Program-made: the position numbers and the translations under genes
Notes under the pieces: model-generated
The model's database searches: none
What the model was told of the DNA's origin: nothing
What the model saw: only the letters and a program-made list of their open reading frames with translations
Shown here: positions 16,901 through 25,791 of the stretch, piece by piece
Position numbering within the stretch: position 1 is the first letter of the stretch
How the letters are laid out: each line of letters starts with the position of its first letter
NCBI RefSeq assembly: GCF_037055355.1
Contig: NZ_CP146350.1
Location: 4,363,001 to 4,427,000 of the forward strand
DNA from: Streptomyces sp. DG1A-41
Lineage (GTDB): Bacteria > Actinomycetota > Actinomycetes > Streptomycetales > Streptomycetaceae
DNA: 64,000 nt
Direction of reading: 5' to 3'

Positions 16901-18800
16901 GGTTCCGGCCCAGGGGGGTGCCGTGCACCCGCAGGGCAACGTCCCGCAGGGGAACGTCCCTCAGCCGCAGGGCACCGCGGTCCCGCCCCAGGGCGTCGCC
17001 GTACCCCCGCAGGCCGTGTCCGTTCCCGCACCGGGTGCTCTCGGGCACAGCGTGCAGGCGGCCCTCCCGGGGCAGGCGCTCCAGCCTGCCTCCGTGAACC
17101 AGCCCCACGTCGCGCAGCCCCTGCCGCAGCAGGGCGTCGCCACACCGGGGCAGCAGCCCTCCGCCGGTCAGCCGCTCCCCGCCGAGGCCGCCCCCGGACA
17201 GGGCACCCCTGCTCCGGGCACCCCTAGCCAGGGCATCGCCACACCCGGAGCCCAGGGCGCGCCCGCGCCCGCCCCCACCCCCCAGCCCTGGCCCGCCGCC
17301 GACGACAGCACGGGGGCCGGTATCGCCATGCCTCCGAACGGCGCGGCGCAGCCCGCGCCTCCCCACGGCACCGCACACCCAGCACCCCCGACCGGCCCCC
17401 CGGCAGTTCAGCCCCCGCAGCTCCACACCCCGGCCCCGGGCACCCCGTTGCCCCCGGAGGGCGCGGCGCAGGGGCAGCGGGCGGCTCAGCCGTTGCCCGC
17501 GGAGGCGGCCGCGCCCGTCGACCCGAACTCCACGCAGGGGCGGGCGATCAGCGTGCGGACGCTGGGCCAGGGCGTGCCGTTCAACCGGCAGGCGGCCCAG
17601 GTGCAGCAGCCGTCGGGCGTGCCGACCGCGCGTCCCTCGGGCGCTTCCGCCCCGCAGGCGCCGGGCGTGCCCGCCCCCCAGCCCTCGGCGACGCCGCCCC
17701 CGCACCAGTCGGGCGGATCGGGCCGGCGCCGCAAGCTCGGCACTCCGCCCGACCCGGCCACGCGGACGGAACAGGCCGGGCGGACCGAGCAGACCTCCCG
17801 CCAGGAACCGGCGCCCCGCCCGGAGCAGGCCGCGCGCCCGCATCCGCAGGCCGAGCCGACGCCCGCGCAGGGCACCGCCCCGGTCTCCGCGCCGGTCCCG
17901 GCGCAGCCGTCCCTCGCCGGTCAGTCGCGGCTCGCGCAGATGACCGAGGGCGGTGGCCGGTCGTACGCCATAGGCGCGCCGGACGAGAACGCCGCCGAGG
18001 GGCCGGAGCCGCTGGACGGGCCGGGCGGTGCCGTCGAGGTGGCCGACCCTCCGCTGCCGCAGCCGATGGACGACGAGTTGCCGCCGGAGCCGCTGGACAA
18101 CCCGCGGCGGCTGCTGGTGTGGCCCGCGCCGGACGTCAGCACCTCGCAGGCGCTGAGCGACCGCGGTTACCGGCCCGTGATCGTGAACTCGCGCGAGGAG
18201 GTCGACGCGCAGATCGCGGCCTTCCCCGCCGCGCTGTTCGTCGACCCGCTGACCGGGCCGATCACGCGTACGGCGTTGCAGTCGCTGCGGCAGGCCGCCG
18301 TCGCCGCCGAGGTGCCCGTCCTGGTCACGGCCGGACTCGGGCAGGCCTCGAGGGACGCGGCCTACGGTGCCGATCCCGCCGTCCTGCTGAAGGCGCTGGC
18401 GCCGCGCGACAGTGAGCAGCACCCGCCGCGCGTGCTGCTGATCGAGGAGCACGCGGAGATCGCGCTGGCGCTGACGGCGACGCTGGAGCGGCGCGGGATG
18501 CAGGTCGCGCGGGCGGCGAGTGACGCCGACGCGGTGACGCTGGCGGGGCAGTTCCGGCCGAACCTGGTCGTGATGGACCTGATGCAGGTGCACCGGCGGC
18601 AGGCCGGGATCGTGGACTGGCTGCGCGCGAACGGGCAGCTCAACCGCACCCCGCTCGTCGTCTACACCGCCGCCGTCGACCAGGCCGACCTGCCGCGGCT
18701 GGCCTCCGGAGAAACGGTGCTCTTCCTCGCGGAGCGGTCCACCAGCGGCGAGGTGCAGTCCCGGATCGTCGATCTGCTGTCCCGGATCGGGACCAACTAG
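13902..18800 (+). CDS. Giant PAS / degenerate histidine kinase / tandem receiver protein
   Basis: A 1,632-residue cytoplasmic protein, GTG start with GGGAGGA 8 nt upstream. Order: PAS 1 (about 5-115), PAS 2 (about 146-266), an E/H/R-rich coiled coil (about 270-345), a kinase-like module (about 345-552), a very long Pro/Gln/Gly/Ala-rich linker (about 555-1390) containing repeated TGRRRR-type basic motifs and PGQGQV tandem units, and two receiver-like domains (about 1400-1500 and 1508-1625). The H-box equivalent reads LLGRSLRGPLEEL, with Arg351 where the phospho-His belongs, and the N-box Asn is absent, so it is probably a pseudokinase. The second receiver keeps Asp in VVMDLMQ but lacks the conserved Lys. 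Probably a scaffold or phosphate-sink signalling protein. Confidence 0.85.
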   Translation: MSSRPSRGAARLAAILDALPDALVLVNANGTVVNANTIALEAFETPGTALVGRGLLDLLPQFDSKLIPGSMRRQAHLDPHARTKPTRMIARRTDGTEFPVEVTSANLENGQQAYDSYGYTGDELLMLVVRDLSGTVDTEAELARSQRQTEMILRAASEGVVGTDTDGRIVLVNPAAAQILGFRASDLGGRALHDLVLHSRADGSPFPYEESPLADTLRSGRKHRVRGQVLYAKDGGKVPVDLTTAPVRDGDQLVGAVMTFTDRRPYDAVVREKEAAEKRHEEELERIAEEHASELTALRQQHVTELEELHERHAEELGANEERYAALGEREKDRYEALAARHEQLLTLLGRSLRGPLEELRRELSALAADDAGQLWPEANQVLHHLSAGYARITTLIDNVLGYQRLDAGGEGISRTKVMLDAVVAAGVDGAVELIGPGRVQFAVHAPPIEAEVDPRLLATALAHLVADVAGVDATGNTPVSAGGYMDNTVVVAAAQRGEVVRIEVRGPYAGGDTVHEPIVRGIVRAHGGVLQTHEVPGMSGNAYVLEVPIGGGAGAVAADVAAQAVDEGLPAAAGEQTSGDQTSGGQTSGGGRRRARRSNTDAFLDGDVPAEGDGAGGTGAEGAAPTGRRRRRAAGEPAALPAQASGEGADVSGGTGRRRRAAEDAGAAPALPVGGAVQGVAEGAVVTAAEHAAGTAASGTGLGGTVPPQGVPAPSGRRARREPGEQHALPPALPAPSAEAAPGSADAAQGQGQGQGQASQPTGRRRRALAAAAERAAAQEAAGPRAVFALPPAESDQAPVHPAGPADQGQQVAPGGVPGQGQVPGQGQVPGQGQVPGQGAVAVPGSAAVGDGVAEEGRHDAVPHDQSADHTPPQPHPTSAPTGRRRRAVAAQPADGAGAQAPGTAGAGAGSAVQGAGQQTPAQGGAGQGGAGQAGLAPAGSVPAGPEQGVPAQQDVTGRVPAGQAGPVQGAPGQGVAVQAGAAAGQVAPGTAVPPQGVAVPAQGGAVHPQGNVPQGNVPQPQGTAVPPQGVAVPPQAVSVPAPGALGHSVQAALPGQALQPASVNQPHVAQPLPQQGVATPGQQPSAGQPLPAEAAPGQGTPAPGTPSQGIATPGAQGAPAPAPTPQPWPAADDSTGAGIAMPPNGAAQPAPPHGTAHPAPPTGPPAVQPPQLHTPAPGTPLPPEGAAQGQRAAQPLPAEAAAPVDPNSTQGRAISVRTLGQGVPFNRQAAQVQQPSGVPTARPSGASAPQAPGVPAPQPSATPPPHQSGGSGRRRKLGTPPDPATRTEQAGRTEQTSRQEPAPRPEQAARPHPQAEPTPAQGTAPVSAPVPAQPSLAGQSRLAQMTEGGGRSYAIGAPDENAAEGPEPLDGPGGAVEVADPPLPQPMDDELPPEPLDNPRRLLVWPAPDVSTSQALSDRGYRPVIVNSREEVDAQIAAFPAALFVDPLTGPITRTALQSLRQAAVAAEVPVLVTAGLGQASRDAAYGADPAVLLKALAPRDSEQHPPRVLLIEEHAEIALALTATLERRGMQVARAASDADAVTLAGQFRPNLVVMDLMQVHRRQAGIVDWLRANGQLNRTPLVVYTAAVDQADLPRLASGETVLFLAERSTSGEVQSRIVDLLSRIGTN

Positions 18801-18815
18801 CCGTGTCCGAGCGCG

Positions 18816-19397
18816 CTATCGGGCCGTCAGACGGCGGGCCGCCTCCTTGACCGAGGTGCGCAGGCGGTCCCGGCCGGGGTCCTCGCCTCCTACCAGGATG
18901 CGTCGCATCTGGGGCACGACCGCGGTCCAGTTGGCCAGGGCGGTCAGCAGGAACAGCAGGTCGGCCGCCGGGATGGCGTCGGTGACGACTCCCCGGTCCT
19001 GGCCGTCCTGGAGGGCGGCGACCTTGCGGGCGTAGTGCTCCCGGCGGTCGGACTCGTGGGGCAGTTCGGTGTCGCCGTACTCCAAACCCTCCCAGAAGAG
19101 CAGGCGCAGCAGCTCCGGGTGGGCGGCGTGGTAGTCCATCAGACGGTCGACCCAGCCCTCGATGTCGTCCGGGTCGACGGGGACGGCCTCGGCGAGGTGG
19201 AGCATCTTCTTCTCGAGGACGATCGCGAACAGCTCCGCCTTGTTGCCGAAGTAGGCGTAGATCAACTGCTTGTTGGCCTTGGCCTCGGCGGCGATGCGGT
19301 CGATGCGGGCGCCGGCGATGCCGTGCCGGGCGAACTCGGCGACCGCCGCCTCGAAGATCCTGGCCTTGGTGGCCTCGGGGTCCCTTGCTGCTCCCAT
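18816..19397 (-). CDS. TetR family repressor of the adjacent MFS exporter
   Basis: About 193 residues from MGAARDPEATKARIFEAAVAEF. The HTH reads GIAGARIDRIAAEAKANKQLIYAYFGNKAELF (about 25-60). The ligand domain is short and helical. It is transcribed divergently from an MFS exporter with two matching palindromes between them. By context it is the likely counterpart of S. coelicolor SCO4008, which I recall as a multidrug-sensing TetR repressor of the exporter SCO4007; this orthology is from memory. The ATG at 19397 is preferred over an upstream start at 19427 that would place the operator inside the gene. Confidence 0.9.
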   Translation of the reverse strand: MGAARDPEATKARIFEAAVAEFARHGIAGARIDRIAAEAKANKQLIYAYFGNKAELFAIVLEKKMLHLAEAVPVDPDDIEGWVDRLMDYHAAHPELLRLLFWEGLEYGDTELPHESDRREHYARKVAALQDGQDRGVVTDAIPAADLLFLLTALANWTAVVPQMRRILVGGEDPGRDRLRTSVKEAARRLTAR

Positions 19398-19421
19398 GGG
19401 GGAGAGGGTAGCGCGCGGAGT

Positions 19422-19437
19422 AACCAACTATTTGGTT
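19422..19437. promoter_or_regulatory. TetR operator 1 (AACCAA-N4-TTGGTT)
   Basis: AACCAACTATTTGGTT is a perfect 6-bp-arm palindrome in the divergent promoter region, 25 bp upstream of the TetR start. The same arms recur in operator 2, so both are probably bound by the TetR protein encoded next to them. Confidence 0.7.
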
Positions 19438-19479
19438 GACAGGGAATCGGAGGGCGGCCCACACTGTTGCCCATTACCC

Positions 19480-19495
19480 AACCAACCAGTTAGTT
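19480..19495. promoter_or_regulatory. TetR operator 2 (AACCAA-N4-TTAGTT)
   Basis: AACCAACCAGTTAGTT matches operator 1 in the left arm and at five of six right-arm positions. It is 58 bp from operator 1 and 31 bp upstream of the MFS start. One site per divergent promoter would give coordinated and self-limiting repression. Confidence 0.65.
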
Positions 19496-19526
19496 GTTAG
19501 AGCCGACTCCAAGGGGTCCTCCTCGC

Positions 19527-20738
19527 ATGCCGTCAGCGACCACGACCACGACCGCGTCCCGCCGGGTCGGCACGGCCCCCGTGCGGCAGGCGCGTACGCC
19601 CTCCCCCGGTCTTTTCCTCACCCTGCTCGCCGTGTGCAGCGCGGTCACCGCCGCCAACATCTACCTCGCCGCCCCGCTGCTCTCACTCATGGCCCGCGAC
19701 TTCGGCTCGGCGCCCTCGGCCGTCGCCTGGATCGCCTCGGTCGCGCAGCTCGGCTACGCGGTCGGCCTGCTGTTCTTCGCGCCGCTCGGCGACAGCGTGA
19801 ACCGGCGCCGGCTGGTCGGCGGGCTCACGCTCGTCACCACCGTCGCGCTGGCCGCCAGTGCGGCCGCCCCAGGCGTCACGGCCCTCGCGGTCGCCGTGTT
19901 CGTCGCCTCGGCGGCGACCGTCATCCCGCAGCTGCTCGTGCCGCTGGTCGCCGAGCGCGCCCCGGCCGAGCGGCGTGCCCGCCATGTCGCGGCCGTCATC
20001 GCGGGCCTGTTCACCGGCATCGTCGCGGCCCGGGTGCTGGGCGGACTGGCCGGACAGGCCTTCGGCTGGCGCTGGGTGTTCGCGGGCGCGGCCGTGCTGA
20101 CCCTCGTCCTGGGGCTCGCGACCGCCCTCGTCCTGCCGTCGCAGCGGCGGCGGGAAGGCCCGCTGTTCGCCGGCCTCGCCGCGCTGCCCTCGGTGCTGCG
20201 CCGCTCGCCCGACCTGTGGCGCGCCTGCCTGCGGCAGGCCGGGATGTTCGGGGCGTGGAGCGCGCTGTGGACCTCGCTCGCCCTGCTGCTGACCGGGCCG
20301 GCGTACGGGCTGTCCACCGCGACGGCCGGGCTCTTCGGGCTCTTCGGACTGACGGCGAGTGCGGTGGCGCCGCTGGCCGGCGGGCTCGTGGACCGATTCG
20401 GCGCGGAGCGTGTGGTGCGGTCCGCGTATCTGCTCGCCACCGTGTCCGTGCCGCTGTTCTGGCTGGGCGGGCACACGCTGGGCGCGCTGTTCGCCGCCGC
20501 GGTCCTGATCCACGCGGCGCTGGTGGCGTCCCACGTCGCCAACCAGACCCTCGCCCTGACCGCCACGTCCACCCCGGCCACCGCCAACACCGCCTATGTG
20601 GTCTCCGGTTTCGCGGGCGGCGCCGGCGCCTCGGCCCTCGCCGGGTTCGCCTTCAGCCACTTCGGGTGGGGCGGGGTGTGCGGGGTGGCGGCGGTGTGGC
20701 TGCTGTTGGGATGGGGGTTGAGCTGGTCGCGGCGGTGA
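19527..20738 (+). CDS. MFS drug exporter (12-TM, DHA1-like)
   Basis: About 403 residues with 12 predicted helices. An N-terminal soluble tail (about 1-30) precedes LLAVCSAVTAANIYLAAPLLSLMARDFG; loop 2-3 holds APLGDSVNRRRLVGGL, a motif A variant, and helix 5 holds VIAGLFTGIVAARVLGGLAGQAFGWRWVF (motif C region). ATG 19527 has AAGGGG about 10 nt upstream; a TTG at 19494 would lie inside operator 2 and is rejected. Under control of the divergent TetR gene. Substrate likely a range of hydrophobic compounds, by family. Confidence 0.9.
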   Translation: MPSATTTTTASRRVGTAPVRQARTPSPGLFLTLLAVCSAVTAANIYLAAPLLSLMARDFGSAPSAVAWIASVAQLGYAVGLLFFAPLGDSVNRRRLVGGLTLVTTVALAASAAAPGVTALAVAVFVASAATVIPQLLVPLVAERAPAERRARHVAAVIAGLFTGIVAARVLGGLAGQAFGWRWVFAGAAVLTLVLGLATALVLPSQRRREGPLFAGLAALPSVLRRSPDLWRACLRQAGMFGAWSALWTSLALLLTGPAYGLSTATAGLFGLFGLTASAVAPLAGGLVDRFGAERVVRSAYLLATVSVPLFWLGGHTLGALFAAAVLIHAALVASHVANQTLALTATSTPATANTAYVVSGFAGGAGASALAGFAFSHFGWGGVCGVAAVWLLLGWGLSWSRR

Positions 20739-20808
20739 GACGCTGCGGTCGGGCGGGCCCTGGTGCGCCGGACAGAACCATGGAGTCGGTCCGGCGCACA
20801 TGACGTAG

Positions 20809-21109
20809 CTATGGCTTGCTCGGGTCGGTCAGGCGTCGGCCTCGGCTCTCCGCGATACGGAGGGCGTCCCGCAATGCCTCGGTCAGGCGCTCGGCGAGGT
20901 GGCGGAGGTCGCCGGGCTGGGTGTCGGGGAGCAAGGAGAGGGCGTGGTCGACGAGTTGGTCGCCCATCTGGAGTTGAACCGGCTTCGTGGCAGCGGCGAG
21001 TCGGGAGACCGGGCCGCCGTGGCGGTCGGTGATCACGCAGCTGTGTTTGCCCTCAGGGCCGGGCCGAGAAAGCTGACGGGGCTCGTTCGCATCAGGCGGC
21101 CTCCGACAC
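20809..21109 (-). pseudogene. Frameshifted small conserved protein
   Basis: The frame encoding DANEPRQLSRPGPEGKH, then CVITDRHGGPVSRLA and DLRHLAERLTEALRDALRIAE has no start codon of its own. Ten bp after the aldo/keto reductase stop there is a GTG (21109) that reads VSEAA and then hits TGA; skipping one T (minus strand, position 21094) joins it to DANEPRQLS. I therefore read this as a gene of about 95 codons broken by a 1-nt insertion, or a sequencing error. It would be the second gene of the reductase operon. Function unknown; a C-terminal fragment of the same family occurs near 11802. Confidence 0.55.
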
Positions 21110-21118
21110 GTTGGCTGG

Positions 21119-21976
21119 TCACGTGAGGTCCGAGAGATCCTCTCGGGTGAGAGAAATCGAGCCGGCGGCGGTGTTTTCCTCCAGGTGGGCGACGGAGCCG
21201 GTTCCGGGGATGGCCAGGGCCACGGGTGAGGAGGCGAGCAGCCAGGCCAGGGCGATCTGAGGGACTGTGGCGCCACGCCGGTCCGCGATCTTGGCGATGC
21301 GGTCACCGGTGAGGTCGCTCACCCCGCCGCCCAGCGGGAAGAACGGCACATAGGCGATGCCGGCCTCCTCGCAGGTGGCCAGGAGCTCCATGTCATCGCG
21401 CTTGGCGGCGTGGAAGTGGTTCTGGACGGCTGAGACGGGTGCGATCGCACGGGCCTCGGCGACGTGGCCGGTGCCGACGTTGCTCAGGCCGAGGTGGCGG
21501 ATCAGGCCTTCCTCACGCATGGCGGCCAGCGCCTCGAAGCGTTCGGCGACGGATTCGCCCTGGGGTGGCGGCTCGATGCCCCCGATGCGCAGGTAGACCA
21601 GATCGAGGCGGTCCACGCCGAGGGCTTCGAGGTTCTCCTCGACCAACGGCCGTAGCTCCGCGGGATCGGTGGTCCCGGCCAGGCCCCCGTCGTGGGTGCG
21701 GACCGGGCCGACCTTGGTCGCGATGACCAGGTCGGCCGGGTAGGGGTGGAGGGCCTCGCGGATCAGGGCGTTGGCTCGAACGGTGCCGTCGCCGCTGGTG
21801 TAGAAGGCGGCGGTGTCGATGTGGTTGACACCGAGTTCAACGGCGCGACGCAGGACGGCGCGACCGGTTTCGGGATCGCGGGCCGGACCACGGAAGCTGT
21901 TCGTGGCCAGTCGCATGGCCCCGAAGCCGATCCGGCTGACCAGAAGGTCACCACCGAGGCGGTAGTCATTGCTCAT
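21119..21976 (-). CDS. Aldo/keto reductase
   Basis: A 285-residue NADPH-dependent oxidoreductase with the (beta/alpha)8 fold. The catalytic set is visible: GVNHIDTAAFYTSG (Asp and Tyr), LVIATKVGPV (Lys) and a His later in the barrel. The C-terminal cofactor site reads IALAWLLASSPVALAIPGTGSVAHLEENTAA. It is divergent from a LuxR-type regulator with only 74 bp between the starts, so that regulator may control it. Substrate unknown; the subgroup resembles short AKR enzymes annotated as oxidoreductases in streptomycetes. Confidence 0.92.
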   Translation of the reverse strand: MSNDYRLGGDLLVSRIGFGAMRLATNSFRGPARDPETGRAVLRRAVELGVNHIDTAAFYTSGDGTVRANALIREALHPYPADLVIATKVGPVRTHDGGLAGTTDPAELRPLVEENLEALGVDRLDLVYLRIGGIEPPPQGESVAERFEALAAMREEGLIRHLGLSNVGTGHVAEARAIAPVSAVQNHFHAAKRDDMELLATCEEAGIAYVPFFPLGGGVSDLTGDRIAKIADRRGATVPQIALAWLLASSPVALAIPGTGSVAHLEENTAAGSISLTREDLSDLT

Positions 21977-22013
21977 GAATTCAGCTTCGTGGGTGAGGAG
22001 TTCGTGCCGCGAA

Positions 22014-22038
22014 CCCGTGGCAGCTTGCTGCCAACGGG
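22014..22038. promoter_or_regulatory. Inverted repeat in the AKR / LuxR divergent promoter
   Basis: GGCAGC-TT-GCTGCC (22019-22032) is perfect, and flanking CCCGT and ACGGG extend it with one extra base on the right. It is the only strong dyad in the 74-bp divergent gap and could be an operator for the LuxR-type protein. Confidence 0.4.
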
Positions 22039-22050
22039 CAGAATGGCGGG

Positions 22051-22704
22051 GTGGCAGAGATCGTGACGATCCGCGGTGACCTGGAGCTCCTCGCTCGTAC
22101 CGAGCATCTGTTCTCCTCTGTCCGGGAGGAGTTCATCTGTGCCGCCCGCGATCTCAACACCTGGTCACGCCCCGGAGCCCGGCAGGCCGCCCGCGACCGG
22201 CTGGGAAGCAGCGGCACTCCGCAGATCCGCAAGCTCTACAGCCCCGCTGTGCTGGCTGACGAGCGTAGCCGCGAGCACCTGAGCGAGCTTGTCGGCAGGG
22301 GCGCCCAGGTGCGGATCGCCGCCACCGCTTGCCCCCACGAGACGATCGTCATCGACCGCCGGTTCGCAATCCTCGCCGGCTTGAACGCCCCCGAAGGCCG
22401 TGAGTACACCATGACCACCGCGTCCAGTCTGGTCGGCGGGACATACGCGCTGTTCGAAGCCGCCTGGGAAACCGCCACCGATCTCACAGCGTTCCCGCAC
22501 GGCGACCAGCCCCGGCTCGATGCCGAGAGCCGGACCGTCCTGCGGGCGCTCGGCTCGGGCGCCACCGACGAGACAGCCGCACGGGAGCTCGGCATGTCCC
22601 TGCGAACCCACCGTCGCCCGGTCGCCGAACTACTCAACGCCCTGGACGCGGGTTCGCGGTTCCAGGCCGGGATGCGCGCGGGCGAGCTGGGCCTGCACGG
22701 CTGA
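22051..22704 (+). CDS. LuxR-type HTH transcriptional regulator
   Basis: A 217-residue protein. The N-terminal two thirds resemble the PLD-like sensor region of streptomycete HTH regulators (LELLARTEHLFSSVREEFICAARDLNTWSRP ... TIVIDRRFAILAG). The C-terminal LuxR HTH is ALGSGATDETAARELGMSLRTHRRPVAELLNALDAGSRFQAGMRA (about 165-210). Such regulators often have an N-terminal HTH of the TrmB type in longer homologues, which is absent here. GTG 22051 is the first start after the divergent promoter. Confidence 0.8.
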   Translation: MAEIVTIRGDLELLARTEHLFSSVREEFICAARDLNTWSRPGARQAARDRLGSSGTPQIRKLYSPAVLADERSREHLSELVGRGAQVRIAATACPHETIVIDRRFAILAGLNAPEGREYTMTTASSLVGGTYALFEAAWETATDLTAFPHGDQPRLDAESRTVLRALGSGATDETAARELGMSLRTHRRPVAELLNALDAGSRFQAGMRAGELGLHG

Positions 22705-22782
22705 GGCGTCGGACCAGCGCCGGTCAGCGACATCCGCGACGCCCGCAGCCCTCATCGGCCGTCGCCACCTTGCAGCGCGCAT

Positions 22783-23094
22783 CTAGCCCGCGGCGATGAC
22801 GGCCTGGATCAGGCCCGGGAATCGGCGGTCCAGGTCGTCCTTACGGAGGCGCATGTACAACCCGTTCCCAGCGTCGCGCTGATACACCAGGCCCGCCTCG
22901 CGCAGCACTCGCCAGTGACGGGTGCGGCTGGACTTGCTCACCGGCATGTCGAAGGAAGCGCAGAGCCGCTCTTCGTCCGGCCGTTCGGCCAGTTCGGCCA
23001 CGACCCGGCGCCGGTTCGCATCGGCAAGCGCCAAGAGGATCGGCCCCACTTCCAGCTCCTCAGCGCGAGGGTGCGCCAACTCGCCCGCCGCCAT
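22783..23094 (-). CDS. ArsR family winged-helix regulator
   Basis: About 103 residues. The core reads ILLALADANRRRVVAELAERPDEERLCASFDMPVSKSSRTRHWRVLREAGLVYQRDAG, the ArsR HTH with its wing. There is no CxC metal motif, so it is of the metal-independent type. ATG 23094 follows AGGGG at 8 nt. Two identical palindromes lie just upstream, pointing to autoregulation and control of whatever is divergently transcribed. Confidence 0.85.
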   Translation of the reverse strand: MAAGELAHPRAEELEVGPILLALADANRRRVVAELAERPDEERLCASFDMPVSKSSRTRHWRVLREAGLVYQRDAGNGLYMRLRKDDLDRRFPGLIQAVIAAG

Positions 23095-23110
23095 CACTTC
23101 ACCCCTCGAC

Positions 23111-23134
23111 AAGGTACGCCTATGCGCGTACCTT
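23111..23134. promoter_or_regulatory. ArsR operator copy 1 (AGGTACGC-N6-GCGTACCT)
   Basis: Arms AAGGTACGC (23111-23119) and GCGTACCTT (23126-23134) are perfect inverse complements with a 6-bp spacer, 17 bp upstream of the ArsR start. Confidence 0.75.
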
Positions 23135-23140
23135 TCCTGC

Positions 23141-23162
23141 AGGTACGCAATCAGGCGTACCT
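23141..23162. promoter_or_regulatory. ArsR operator copy 2 (AGGTACGC-N6-GCGTACCT)
   Basis: Arms AGGTACGC (23141-23148) and GCGTACCT (23155-23162), same sequence and spacer length as copy 1 and 29 bp from it, about three helical turns, placing both on roughly the same DNA face. Confidence 0.75.
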
Positions 23163-23178
23163 TACCGCTGGGGGAGTC

Positions 23179-23280
23179 ATGTCCGCACCCGCATCGCCAC
23201 GTCGCCGAGTTCTGTCGCGTATCCGCTTGTCACTGCGCAAGCTCCTGCTCATCGAACACTCGCCCTTCCTGAGCCTCTGA
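23179..23280 (+). CDS. Small ORF (33 aa) divergent from the ArsR gene
   Basis: ATG 23179 has GGGGGAG 3 nt upstream and follows the double operator. The product MSAPASPRRRVLSRIRLSLR, then KLLLIEHSPFLSL, is basic and amphipathic with no recognised family. It may be a regulated small protein or the start of a gene lost by deletion, since an ArsR repressor usually faces a functional target. Confidence 0.35.
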   Translation: MSAPASPRRRVLSRIRLSLRKLLLIEHSPFLSL

Positions 23281-23295
23281 CTCGGCTGGGCACGG

Positions 23296-24951
<1,656 letters not shown>

Positions 24952-25009
24952 GGCGTCCTCCCGGGGCGACATTGCCTGCGCGGTGGTAAAGGTTGCGCTG
25001 ATTCTGCGC

Positions 25010-25027
25010 ACATACCGCGTGGTATGT
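25010..25027. promoter_or_regulatory. Palindrome ACATACC-GCGT-GGTATGT upstream of the acyl-CoA ligase
   Basis: A perfect 18-bp palindrome with 7-bp arms, of the type bound by TetR-family regulators of fatty-acid genes. It lies 59 bp upstream of the ligase start. No regulator gene is adjacent, so the regulator is probably encoded elsewhere. Confidence 0.6.
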
Positions 25028-25097
25028 CACTAAGACCGGGTGATCGATCACACCACGGCTGCCGACGGAACCGCTCACCGGCGGCCGACACATCCGC

Positions 25098-25658
25098 TCA
25101 ACTACGGACAAGCCCCAGCTCAGCGTCCTCGCGGAGCTTGCCGAGCGCACGGGAGACGGCCGACTTCACCGTGCCCACCGAGACGCCGAGCACCTCGGCC
25201 GTCTGGGCCTCGCTGAGGTCCTCGTAGTACCGGAGGACCACCATCGCCCGCTGCCGGGCCGGCAGCCGCATGATCGCCCGCCACATCGCGTCGCGCAGCG
25301 CCTGCTGCTCGGCCGGGTCGTCACCGCCGGGCACCGGCTCCGTCTCGGGCAGCTCGTCGCAGGCGAACTCGTCGACCTTGCGCTTGCGCCACTGCGACGT
25401 CCGCGTGTTCAGCAGCGCCCGGCGGACATAGCCGTCGAGGGCGCGGTGGTCCTCGATGCGCTCCCAGGCGACGAACGTCTTGGCGAGCGCGGTCTGCAAC
25501 AGGTCCTCCGCGTCGCTCGGGTTGCCCGTGAGCGAGCGGGCGGTACGCAGCAGCACCGGCTGGCGGGCCCTGACGTACGACGAGAACGACGGGTACGGAA
25601 GGGTCTGCGCCGCTGGTGCAGCGGCCTTCGACGCGCTGGTGCAGACGAGTGTGGTCAT
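25098..25658 (-). CDS. SigE-family ECF RNA polymerase sigma factor
   Basis: A 186-residue group IV sigma factor. Region 2 reads RARQPVLLRTARSLTGNPSDAEDLLQTALAKTFVAWERIEDHRALDGYVRRALLNTRTSQWRKRK, the SigE-subfamily pattern. Region 4 is MWRAIMRLPARQRAMVVLRYYEDLSEAQTAEVLGVSVGTVKSAVSRALGKLR. No anti-sigma gene is adjacent, common for this subfamily. It lies between an acyl-CoA ligase and the steroid-type cassette; whether it controls either is unknown. Confidence 0.93.
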   Translation of the reverse strand: MTTLVCTSASKAAAPAAQTLPYPSFSSYVRARQPVLLRTARSLTGNPSDAEDLLQTALAKTFVAWERIEDHRALDGYVRRALLNTRTSQWRKRKVDEFACDELPETEPVPGGDDPAEQQALRDAMWRAIMRLPARQRAMVVLRYYEDLSEAQTAEVLGVSVGTVKSAVSRALGKLREDAELGLVRS

Positions 25659-25791
25659 GGCTCAACGCTATGAGCGGGGCCGCCTTCAGCGGATCGGCCG
25701 CAGGTCCCGAAGCGGGGTCCCCCTCAGGTTGTAGGGGTAGGGCTTGCTGCACCTCCTGTAGGTGGAGCGGAGGGCCCGGGGGACTGCGGGT

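Noticed and set aside
13737..18593. Very long antisense open frame opposite the PAS giant
   Set aside because: It arises from the extreme GC bias and low-complexity linker of the real gene; no ribosome site, no domain, and an Arg/Gly/Leu-rich composition typical of streptomycete shadow frames.
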